From positions 124,001 to 188,000 of the forward strand of contig NC_000961.1 in assembly GCF_000011105.1 (NCBI RefSeq): a stretch of DNA of 64,000 nucleotides, read 5' to 3'. The stretch comes from Pyrococcus horikoshii OT3. Its GTDB lineage: Archaea; Methanobacteriota_B; Thermococci; Thermococcales; Thermococcaceae. This document shows positions 18,871-26,417 of this stretch, in pieces. A program made the translations under genes and the position numbers. The notes below the pieces were generated by a model that worked only from the letters and a program-made list of their open reading frames with translations, was not told the origin of the DNA and did not search any database. Every line of letters starts with the position of its first letter. Position 1 is the stretch's first letter.

Positions 18871-19742
18871 ATAGGGAATTTTACGGAAAAATAATCATAT
18901 CTGGAGAAATAGAAGCAGTTACCGGACTTCATATAGGTAGCCAAAGGGAAGTATCTGAGATAGGTGGCATAGACAATCCAGTCATAAAGGATCCCCATAC
19001 GGGCCTTCCCTACATACCTGGGTCTTCGCTGAAAGGTAGGCTTAGGTCCCTCTTCGAGATATACGTGAACACAAGGTTAGATGAATTAAAGAGTAAGTAC
19101 AGCTCCCTCTCCAATTACTCAAAGGGTAGCTGTAGGGATGTGGGAAAAGAGAACTGCGGTAAGTTCTTCAATAAAAAGTTGAACAACGTCTGGATACACG
19201 TTTGTAGTACTTATGAAATGGCCAGGAACTGCCCCGTATGCAGGCTTTATGGATCGAGTGGAAAAGAGAGCAACTTCCCTTCAAGATTAATAGTAAGAGA
19301 TGCTTTTCTAACTGAAGAATGGAAGAAGAAATGGGAGAATGGGGAAGCGATAACAGAGGCGAAGATAGAAGTTGGGATAGATAGGGTTACTTCTCAAGCA
19401 AATCCAAGAACTACCGAGAGGGTCGTGGCCGGAACCAGGTTTGATTTCGAAATAATATACACCATAGAGGATTTGAAGGAGTGGAAGGATGATCTAAGGA
19501 ATTTGCTTACCTCAATGTTATTGCTCGAGGATAGCTACTTGGGAGGATCCGGATCCAGGGGCTACGGGAAAGTAAGGTTCCATGTGAAGGGGTTGGAGCT
19601 TAGGCCTCTGGAGTACTATAGGACTGGAGACGAGGGTAAGATCGTCAAGAAGACTGAGTACGAAAGGGTTGAGGATCTTCTCAAGAACTTTGAAACGATA
19701 ACTAGTGAGTTCGATAGGAGGGTAGGGGGTATTGAAGGCTAA
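18867..19742 (+). CDS. csm3: Csm3 (Cas7-type backbone), target-RNA-cleaving subunit
   Basis: A 291-aa RAMP. 'GEIEAVTGLHIGS' opens the RRM-like fold, and 'EIGGIDNPVIKDP' holds D36, at the position of the catalytic Asp that cuts target RNA every six bases. 'PYIPGSSLKGRLRSLFE' is the classic RAMP loop. Cysteines and His in 'HVCSTYEMARNCPVCRLYG' resemble the zinc-binding insertion, and 'LGGSGSRGYGKV' is the closing glycine-rich loop. Several copies form the filament of the Csm complex. Confidence 0.95.
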   Translation: MNREFYGKIIISGEIEAVTGLHIGSQREVSEIGGIDNPVIKDPHTGLPYIPGSSLKGRLRSLFEIYVNTRLDELKSKYSSLSNYSKGSCRDVGKENCGKFFNKKLNNVWIHVCSTYEMARNCPVCRLYGSSGKESNFPSRLIVRDAFLTEEWKKKWENGEAITEAKIEVGIDRVTSQANPRTTERVVAGTRFDFEIIYTIEDLKEWKDDLRNLLTSMLLLEDSYLGGSGSRGYGKVRFHVKGLELRPLEYYRTGDEGKIVKKTEYERVEDLLKNFETITSEFDRRVGGIEG

Positions 19743-20598
19743 GGTGGTCAAGCTTAAACCTAAAGGTCCCTTCACCAGAATTCCAAGGGCGACGACGATA
19801 TTTGGGGCAATTTCAAATGCAATCAGATTGCTCTATGGAAGGAAGGAGGTTGAGAAGTTTATAGCAGGGTTCATTAACGATGATGCCAAGATAACCTCGG
19901 CCTTCCCTTACGATGGTGAAACTTACTTCCTTCCAAAACCTCTCTCCGTGGACTTGGTAGTAAAAACCCTCTTTGAAACAAAGAAGGAAGATGTGAAGAA
20001 GGTAAAGAAAAAAGACTACATCCCATTGGAAAGTTTTGAGAAGGCCCTAAGGCTTGAAGAGTTTGAAGTCAAGGAGCTACCTTACAAGGTAATTGAGCTA
20101 CCAAAGGTTAGCCTCGACAGGGTATCCAACGACTCTTCGTTATACTTCTGGGATCTGGTGACATTCAAGGAGAACTCGGGCCTGTACTTCCTCTACGATG
20201 GCTCCAACAAGCTGTTCGAAAAGTACATAGTACCGGCCATGAGACTCCTGGAAGATCAGGGGATTGGCGGTAAGGGGACTTGGGGATACGGATTGTTCGA
20301 GGTTGAGATAGAGGAGCTTGAAATAGAGGAACCTAGGGAAAACTCTTACGTAACGCTTTCTCCCTTTGTTCCAGAGAATGAGACCTCACTTATACTTTGG
20401 AAGATCGTTAAGCTTGGTGGATGGAGCCAGGGAAAGAGGAGGCCGAAGATCCCCATGGTCGTCGAGGGCTCTTTGAGTAGAGAGGATCGCGGGAAGATGA
20501 TAACCCTTGATCTTTCCTTATCCTATCCCGTCTACGTTTATGCTAGATCCTTCCTTGTTAGGGCATCGCTTCCGGAGGAGGCCGTGGGCCATGTTTGA
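19732..20598 (+). CDS. csm4: Csm4 (Cas5-type subunit)
   Basis: A 288-aa RAMP beginning at a TTG (19732) that overlaps csm3 by 11 bp and follows a ggggg site. 'LKPKGPFTRIPRATTIFGAI' near the start and the glycine-rich 'GIGGKGTWGYGLFEVEIEEL' near residue 190 are typical of Csm4, which caps the crRNA 5' tag and docks on Cas10. The lysine-rich stretch 'KKEDVKKVKKKDYIPLE' may contact RNA. It overlaps csm5 by eight bases. Confidence 0.92.
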   Translation: MKAKVVKLKPKGPFTRIPRATTIFGAISNAIRLLYGRKEVEKFIAGFINDDAKITSAFPYDGETYFLPKPLSVDLVVKTLFETKKEDVKKVKKKDYIPLESFEKALRLEEFEVKELPYKVIELPKVSLDRVSNDSSLYFWDLVTFKENSGLYFLYDGSNKLFEKYIVPAMRLLEDQGIGGKGTWGYGLFEVEIEELEIEEPRENSYVTLSPFVPENETSLILWKIVKLGGWSQGKRRPKIPMVVEGSLSREDRGKMITLDLSLSYPVYVYARSFLVRASLPEEAVGHV

Positions 20599-21697
20599 AG
20601 TTTTGACGCCACTTCACATAGGGAATGGGAACGAGCTAACGCCTGTTGACTTTTACCCCTTGGGGGATAGGATAATCGTCTTAGATACGGAGAAATTGAT
20701 TAATGATCTTTTAAGGCTCGGCGTTGAGGTTGAAGAGCTCCTCGACTTCCTAAGGAATCCTCCGGGTTCCCTGTACCTATGGAGGGGATACCTTGAGAAG
20801 TTGCACCTTGACCCCAGGAATTACGCTAGGTATTCGCTCAGGATAAGGGGAGAATTGGGAAGGGAAAGCTCGAGGATCAAGGAGTTCATAAAGATTAAGG
20901 GGAAACCCTACATACCGGGAACATCCCTCAAAGGGGCCATAAGGACTGCTGTACTATACAAAGTCCTGAAGGATTGTGGTGACGTGCCTACGGTTGTTGA
21001 GGCTTTGGGAAAATACGGAAAGACGACTGGGAACATAATAAGGGCCATTACCCACCCGGGAAATCAGGATCTGCTTGACTATTATCTCTTTTACTTGGGT
21101 AGGGGAAACGTTAGGGGTAAACAGGCCGACGATATCCTTGAGGCCATAGTCTTCGGATTTGAGGCCGAGAGAAGGTTCAGGTATGAACCGAAGAGAGATC
21201 CAATGAAAGCTTTGATAGTCAGGGATTCAAGATTGATTCCGCTCGACAACTTATCCGTTTACGAGGTAAGGGTTGTGGGTTGGGGATCCAGCATTCCAAT
21301 TTGGGTTGAAGCCCTGGACCCAGGGACGAGGTTTGAAGCCGAGGTAAAGGTTGATAGGGAACTACTTAGGATAGGCTCTGACTACTTCAACGGATTATTG
21401 TGGCACTGCTTAGCGGGAGAAGACTTTGAGGAATTCGTGTGGAAAGCTGTGGAGGAATTTTACGGGGAGCTTGCTAAGCTAGATAACGTAAAAGAAAGAG
21501 ATGTAATTAGGCTCGGATGGGGGAGTGGCTGGATATCAATGACGGTTGGGATCCTACTAATGAGAAAGAGGGGATGGGAAAGGGTTAGAAGAAAGCTCGG
21601 TCTTGGAAAAAATCCCCATACAAATAAGATCGTCGAGAGGTTCCCAAAAACGAAGAGGCTGGCGAACGGACAACCAATGGGGTGGATTAAGATATGA
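20591..21697 (+). CDS. csm5: Csm5 (Cas7-like, crRNA 3' end subunit)
   Basis: About 368 aa. The ATG at 20591 gives 'MFEVLTPLHIGNGNELTPVD', the expected Csm5 N-terminus; the longer upstream frame lies inside csm4 and is rejected. The RAMP loop 'KPYIPGTSLKGAIRTAVLYK' and the C-terminal 'WGSGWISMTVGILL' fit the family. Csm5 caps the 3' end of the crRNA filament. Its TGA overlaps the next gene's ATG. Confidence 0.92.
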   Translation: MFEVLTPLHIGNGNELTPVDFYPLGDRIIVLDTEKLINDLLRLGVEVEELLDFLRNPPGSLYLWRGYLEKLHLDPRNYARYSLRIRGELGRESSRIKEFIKIKGKPYIPGTSLKGAIRTAVLYKVLKDCGDVPTVVEALGKYGKTTGNIIRAITHPGNQDLLDYYLFYLGRGNVRGKQADDILEAIVFGFEAERRFRYEPKRDPMKALIVRDSRLIPLDNLSVYEVRVVGWGSSIPIWVEALDPGTRFEAEVKVDRELLRIGSDYFNGLLWHCLAGEDFEEFVWKAVEEFYGELAKLDNVKERDVIRLGWGSGWISMTVGILLMRKRGWERVRRKLGLGKNPHTNKIVERFPKTKRLANGQPMGWIKI

Positions 21698-22947
21698 GGG
21701 TTTTGATATCTCCCTGGGGAGATTTTAGGAAGTGGAAGGTTGCCAAGTACACCTTCTCTGGAAAATCTCTTGAATCAAGATCCACGCTACCCATAATGGT
21801 TGACGTTATAAGGCCACAGGAAACAATTATAATAGTTCCGGATACTTTATCATCAGATTTCTCATCCCAGGAATCAATGTGGAATTCTGTTAAGGACGAG
21901 GTAAAAGAGTTCACAAACCAGCTAGGTGTTGAAGACGTTAAAATCATAGTCGTTCCTGGGAGTGGAAGCTTTTCAAACGGGTCCTTCTTCGGGAATCCAA
22001 TGGATGCTTATATGTTCCTCCTTTACGAGCTGGCCAAGGAGCTACCACTTGAGATCAAGGAAGTTCATCTAGACGTAACCCATGGGCTCAACTACTTAAC
22101 CTTCTTCACAGTAAGGGTAGTTCAAGAGCTCCTTGGAATCCTATCCATAAGGAAGGGTGTAGTTCTGAAGACATACAGCTCTGATCCCTTTGTTGATGGT
22201 AGCGTTAGGCACCTGAGGGTGAACTTGATTGAGGAGGCAACGATCGATCCAAAACCCCTCTCCGAATTCCTGGAGGGTAAGTTCCTGGTTAACTATTCCA
22301 TGGATCGGGTGGAGTTCGGCGAAATTGCTAGGAGGCTAAAGGCCAAAGAACTCGATCTTGGGAGGATTAACTCTTGGATAGCCTCCCTGAAGCATGGTCT
22401 TCCACTAGTATTTACGACGATGTACCCCCAGGAAGGAGAGGTTGAGGGAGTTCTGGAAGATGTTGTGGCGAAGTTTCTTGAGGGTTTCAATGTTGGTGAG
22501 GGTAAGGTTGTTAGGAGCATATCCCTGGGGAAGGACTTCGGAAGCTTGGCAAAACTTTACTTCCAGCTTAGGGTTCTCAAAGACTTAAAGGAGATGTATA
22601 ACCTTCCGAAGGATGAAGCCTCGGTTGAGGAGCTTCTCAAGATAAGCGAGGAAATTTTCACCGGTAGAATAAAGCACTCAACTAAGGTTGAGCTCGACAA
22701 CGTGGCCAATAGGGTCGAGAAAACTGAAGGTTGGGTTAAACTCTCGGAATTCTTCAAGAACGCCAATCCACAGGTGGATCCCAGAAACTTCTTTGCCCAC
22801 GCTGGGCTCGAGGCGAACTTAGTTGAAGTTAAGAGGAATGGAGAACTCTACCTCCGTTACACGAAGGGAAAAGTCAGGTGGGGAGGGAAGGAAGAAAAGG
22901 CTGAGAAAGTGATTCGCGAGATCCTCACGAGCAGGAGGTGGTTCTGA
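21694..22947 (+). CDS. csx1: Csx1-type CARF-HEPN ribonuclease
   Basis: A 417-aa protein. The N-terminal Rossmann-like CARF domain includes 'DVTHGLNYLTFFTVRVVQEL' (about residue 128 on), the loop that reads cyclic oligoadenylate. The C-terminal HEPN domain has the R-x4-H motif 'RNFFAHAG' with R364 and H369. In known type III systems such proteins are switched on by Cas10-made cOA and degrade RNA without sequence specificity. It sits at the end of the csm genes and its 3' end overlaps the start of the type I effector genes. Confidence 0.93.
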   Translation: MRVLISPWGDFRKWKVAKYTFSGKSLESRSTLPIMVDVIRPQETIIIVPDTLSSDFSSQESMWNSVKDEVKEFTNQLGVEDVKIIVVPGSGSFSNGSFFGNPMDAYMFLLYELAKELPLEIKEVHLDVTHGLNYLTFFTVRVVQELLGILSIRKGVVLKTYSSDPFVDGSVRHLRVNLIEEATIDPKPLSEFLEGKFLVNYSMDRVEFGEIARRLKAKELDLGRINSWIASLKHGLPLVFTTMYPQEGEVEGVLEDVVAKFLEGFNVGEGKVVRSISLGKDFGSLAKLYFQLRVLKDLKEMYNLPKDEASVEELLKISEEIFTGRIKHSTKVELDNVANRVEKTEGWVKLSEFFKNANPQVDPRNFFAHAGLEANLVEVKRNGELYLRYTKGKVRWGGKEEKAEKVIREILTSRRWF

Positions 22948-24233
22948 CGTTAGTTCCTTACCTTAAGAACGGCGAACTCTTTCTTAAAGACCTCGGAATA
23001 TCGGAAATTAATGAGGAAATCATAGAGGAGTACTGGGCCAGGCCAATAGAGGAGCTGACTTTAAATTTCATTCCGATAAACGATGAAGGTGAGGGACTTA
23101 GGGTTCTAAAATCTATGGGCTTTGAAGTATCTGTAACTAGTAGGGAGATAAAGTCGGCCTTCCTTAAGAGAACCAGAGGGGTATGCTCCATATGCGGTAG
23201 GGAGGGTGAGGTGGTAGCTAACAGGGCTTTCATATACCCATTCGAGAGGAAGATAGACTCGATAGTTAACGAGAAAAACAGGCTATCCTTTTGCTTGGAA
23301 CATGCCTTTAAGCTTTATTCGGCCATGGCCAACCTCTTCATAGTCCCCCTGGGAAGGGAGAGGCTCAAGTTCTTCTTCGATGCTGAGGAGGAGACGTTGA
23401 GGAGAATGCTCTTTATGTTCAAGCAGTTCTGGAGGGATAGAGTCGAGTTCGAAAAGGGAAAGGTAAGGGTGGGAATGACCCTAAGGACTTACAATCCAAA
23501 CGAAACCTTCTTCTCTATTCTTCACGAGTTTGTGAAGTTCCTTAAGAGGAGGAGACTACTTCAAGAGGCCATAGACTTGGGAAAGCTCGTTAGAGTTTTC
23601 CTTGTCTATGGAACTGGACAATTCTACGGGAGTGAGGTTATAGAGGGGATTAAGTTGGTTGAGCTAATAAACTTCCTGAGCGAGATCCAGGAAAAAGGAA
23701 GGGAAACGAAGAAGTACAAAAGACAGGATTCCGCTGTGGCCTTATTCTTTGAGAACCTCTCGGTACCTAGAGGTAAGGATAAAAAGAAGAACACGCTTGA
23801 GAGGGAGGAGTTCATAAGGAAGCTTCTCGATGGAAAGTTCGACTTCATCCTGCTCAATAGGATCTTCATGGAGAGGTATAAAAGGGATCTTCCCCTACCC
23901 TTCTACTATTTAACCTGGGTTAGGGCTTATTTTAAAGCATTTGGAGGTGATATAGTGGATTTAAGGACGTTCGAAAGGGTAAACGGATTGGGGTATTCCC
24001 TAGGGAAAATGGTTAGGGGAACAAACTTGGAGAAGTACGTTTGGGAGCTTTTCAGGGCTAGGGGATTTGAGGAGTTCGTAAACAAGTTGGTTGAGCTTCA
24101 AGCCAAGCTGGAAATAGCGATGGATGTGAGGCCAATATACGAGAACGAAAAGGAGTGGAAGACCATCAAGGCTATCCTCCTAAATGGTATGCTGAACGCA
24201 ATTCATGGAGGTGAGGAGGATGAAGGCCATTGA
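22938..24233 (+). CDS. cas8: Cas8-like (Cst1/CXXC-CXXC type) large subunit of the type I effector
   Basis: A 431-aa protein placed exactly where a type I large subunit belongs, before cas7 and cas5. A zinc-binding-like set 'CSICGREGEV' and 'CLEHAFKLY' (C-x2-C then C-x2-H, about residues 80-125) is followed by a helical C-terminal region that may serve as the small-subunit part. This resembles the Cst1 family. In interference complexes this subunit recognises the PAM and recruits Cas3. The start is uncertain: GTG at 22938 is the only plausible upstream start and overlaps csx1 by 10 bp. The subtype (I-A/I-B-like) is not settled by sequence alone. Confidence 0.75.
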   Translation: MVLTLVPYLKNGELFLKDLGISEINEEIIEEYWARPIEELTLNFIPINDEGEGLRVLKSMGFEVSVTSREIKSAFLKRTRGVCSICGREGEVVANRAFIYPFERKIDSIVNEKNRLSFCLEHAFKLYSAMANLFIVPLGRERLKFFFDAEEETLRRMLFMFKQFWRDRVEFEKGKVRVGMTLRTYNPNETFFSILHEFVKFLKRRRLLQEAIDLGKLVRVFLVYGTGQFYGSEVIEGIKLVELINFLSEIQEKGRETKKYKRQDSAVALFFENLSVPRGKDKKKNTLEREEFIRKLLDGKFDFILLNRIFMERYKRDLPLPFYYLTWVRAYFKAFGGDIVDLRTFERVNGLGYSLGKMVRGTNLEKYVWELFRARGFEEFVNKLVELQAKLEIAMDVRPIYENEKEWKTIKAILLNGMLNAIHGGEEDEGH

Positions 24234-25215
24234 AGTTGTGACACTAACGAAGGTTGAAGGTGCTAACTTAAATTCCAACGGAACGGAAGGTGTGATCTCA
24301 GTATTAAAGAAGGTTAGAGATCCGGTGGACGGAAGGGAATATGTTAGGGTAAGCGGCCAGAGCGTTAAGTACCACCTCAGGCAGATTTTAAAAGAGCTTG
24401 GCTGGGAGCTCAGCCAGATTTATCCGAGATCCGAGGGTGGGCAGAAGGTGATAGTCTCGGCCGGGGAACCTTACAAGTACATAGACGATGATCTCTTTGG
24501 TTACATGATAGCGAAGAAGATCGAGGGTAAGAACGCAACTCTAAGGAGGACATCAGTCGTAAGGACGAACGGAATGATATCGATCTTCCCCTACCAGGAA
24601 GATAGGGATTTTGGAGTTAGGTATGATCCCACTGGGGATCAGCACAACATCTATGAAACTGAGATAACGACGAACGTGATGAGGGGGAACTACTTCATAG
24701 AGCTTGATAGGCTAGGAGTTTTCGTTGAGGGGTTGGAGGTTCCAAAGCTTAACCCTGGGGAATATTCCCTTGAAGTCATATCCGTAAAGGATGTAACGGG
24801 AAGGGAGGTAACACTCTACGTGCTTCCCAGGGAAGAGAGGGAGAAAAGGCTTAAGGCCCTGCTCACGGCCATAATGGAGTACCATGGAGGGGCCAAGCTC
24901 AGCAACTTCTTCACAAAGGTATACCCCGAGGTTATGATGCTCGTTAAGCTGAAGAGGAAGATACCGGTGGTAGGAGACTCCCTGAGAGTTAAAGAGGGTT
25001 ACATCGACGGGAAGATGATCATAGACGTTGAAAGGATCAGGGAAGCTATAGAGACGTTCAGCGATAACGTTGAAGAAGCTTACATAGGTCTGTTCAAGAG
25101 CAAGTTCGCTAACGTCGATGAGCTTGAAGGGACCTTTGAGAATTTAGAAAAAGTTAGAATCGTTAGCATGAAGGAACTCAGGAAGGTGATAGAGGAAATA
25201 AGCCTGGGTGAGTGA
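24220..25215 (+). CDS. cas7: Cas7 (DevR/Cst2 family), type I backbone subunit
   Basis: About 331 aa. 'VVTLTKVEGANLNSNGTEGV' at the N-terminus and 'REYVRVSGQSVKYHLRQILK' are the Cas7/DevR signatures, with 'VRTNGMISIFPYQEDRDFG' in the middle and 'EYHGGAKLSNFFTKVYPEV' later. It coats the crRNA in Cascade. ATG at 24220 is preceded by an excellent ggaggtgaggagg and is chosen over the ATG at 24205. The gene overlaps the Cas8-like gene by 14 bp. Confidence 0.93.
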   Translation: MKAIEVVTLTKVEGANLNSNGTEGVISVLKKVRDPVDGREYVRVSGQSVKYHLRQILKELGWELSQIYPRSEGGQKVIVSAGEPYKYIDDDLFGYMIAKKIEGKNATLRRTSVVRTNGMISIFPYQEDRDFGVRYDPTGDQHNIYETEITTNVMRGNYFIELDRLGVFVEGLEVPKLNPGEYSLEVISVKDVTGREVTLYVLPREEREKRLKALLTAIMEYHGGAKLSNFFTKVYPEVMMLVKLKRKIPVVGDSLRVKEGYIDGKMIIDVERIREAIETFSDNVEEAYIGLFKSKFANVDELEGTFENLEKVRIVSMKELRKVIEEISLGE

Positions 25216-25891
25216 GTTGCTTGGCCTCATAGTGGATGCCAGGCCGCTTCAGGCCCACTTTAGGATTCCTCACACATCATTGTTACTTGACACCTATCCA
25301 TTCCCTCCTAAAACTACAGCTGTTGGGATGTTAGCCGGATGCATGGGGCTTGGAGAGGAGGGCTTTAAGAAACTGCTGGAGAAGATTAAGTATGGGGTGA
25401 TAATTGAGGATCCTGGGGAGAAGATAGAGGAGGTAAGTGTCATATACAAGAATCCCTATTCACCCAGCTATCCTATAACTAGGGTTAGCCTCTACAAGCC
25501 AAGGTTTAGGATGTTCTTTGCTGGGGAGGAAAGGGTTATTGAAGAGGCCTATGAGGGGTTGCTAGATCCAAAGTTCGTTCCCTACATGGGGGATAGCGAG
25601 AGCCTATTCTACCCTGGAAAGAAAAGGTACGTTGAAGTTGTGGATGTCCAGGAGGGGAAGGAGGATATATTAAGGAGCGTAATTCCTGAGGTTAAGTTCA
25701 AGGAGTTCGTGCCGTTAAGGAGAAAGGTTCTGGTTCCAAAGGTGTACGAAGCTCCAGTAAAGTTCACCTATAAAGGAAAAAGCAGAAGAGCGGTGTACGG
25801 AAGGTTTATAGCATTTTCGGGGGGATATGTAAAGCTTGAGAAGAAAATTGATGTCCTGCTATTTGACGGAGAACCCATAGCAACATTTTAA
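25208..25891 (+). CDS. cas5: Cas5, type I crRNA 5'-end subunit
   Basis: A 227-aa RAMP: 'LGLIVDARPLQAHFRIPHTS' and 'PFPPKTTAVGMLAGCMGLG' are the N-terminal Cas5 signature, in which the second phrase contacts the 5' handle. It overlaps cas7 by eight bases. A TTG at 25217, six bases after gggtgag, could be the true start instead of GTG at 25208. It is the last gene before the leader, and T-rich terminator-like DNA follows immediately. Confidence 0.92.
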   Translation: MSELLGLIVDARPLQAHFRIPHTSLLLDTYPFPPKTTAVGMLAGCMGLGEEGFKKLLEKIKYGVIIEDPGEKIEEVSVIYKNPYSPSYPITRVSLYKPRFRMFFAGEERVIEEAYEGLLDPKFVPYMGDSESLFYPGKKRYVEVVDVQEGKEDILRSVIPEVKFKEFVPLRRKVLVPKVYEAPVKFTYKGKSRRAVYGRFIAFSGGYVKLEKKIDVLLFDGEPIATF

Positions 25892-25965
25892 TTCTTTTTC
25901 ATTTGTTTTTGTTTTCGTGTTACGGGTTTTTGTTTTCTCTTTTTGTTTTCTCTTGTTTTTGGTTT
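25892..25965 (+). terminator. T-tract terminator after the csm-csx1-cas8-cas7-cas5 operon
   Basis: Right after the cas5 TAA come at least six runs of four to five T (ctttttc, gtttttg, ggtttttg, ctttttg and more) on the + strand. Clusters of T tracts are the known intrinsic termination signal of Thermococcales. They would end the long cas transcript before the leader. Confidence 0.55.
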
Positions 25966-26417
25966 AATACCCTGCTCGGGTCTAGATTCCATAACAGGGT
26001 GTTTTTACTCCCTTGTTTTTAGTTTAATCCTCTCGTTAGTCTTTTTGTTTTTTGTTTACCACTATAGTGGTAATTTCTTGTCAATTGTATTCATTTGGAA
26101 TTCGAGTTATCTTAACGCTTTATTTTAACTTTGAAGGATTTTGACCCCTTAATTGGATGGTCTAGGAGTCTTGTTAGGAGTTTGTTTTTAAAGGCTTTTA
26201 GTGTTAGCGTGTTAAATTGGCTTAATTTAATTTCGATCTCTCCTTTCCAGTTAAATTGAGAGGATTTTTGCTTAATAACTTGTTTGGGCTTTCTCGTGAC
26301 TTCTAGATTTTTGTGTTAGGTTTATAAATGAAGTCCAGTATTACCGGTTCCCACAGTGAGTAAATTATATAAACTTTGAGAGGCTTTTATTAAACGAATA
26401 AAGCAAAAAACCCAAAA
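25953..26417 (+). promoter_or_regulatory. CRISPR leader with direct repeats and pre-crRNA promoter
   Basis: About 460 bp of AT-rich, non-coding DNA before the first repeat. It holds two near-identical copies of TTGTTTTTGGTTTAAT (25953-25968) and TTGTTTTTAGTTTAAT (26013-26028), a possible hairpin ACCCTG (25969-25974) with CAGGGT (25995-26000), and an archaeal TATA box ATTATATAAA at 26364-26373. The latter would start transcription near 26395, about 20 bp before the first repeat. The degenerate repeat lies at the other end of the array, which confirms that the leader is on this side. No credible gene is present. Confidence 0.75.

Noticed and set aside
20507-20590. A longer N-terminus for csm5 starting inside csm4
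   Set aside because: The extra residues are proline/arginine-rich and unlike Csm5; the family N-terminus starts at ATG 20591.
25943-26128. A 61-codon hydrophobic frame in the leader
   Set aside because: It lies in T-rich leader DNA, has no ribosome-binding site, and its hydrophobicity is just the effect of T tracts.
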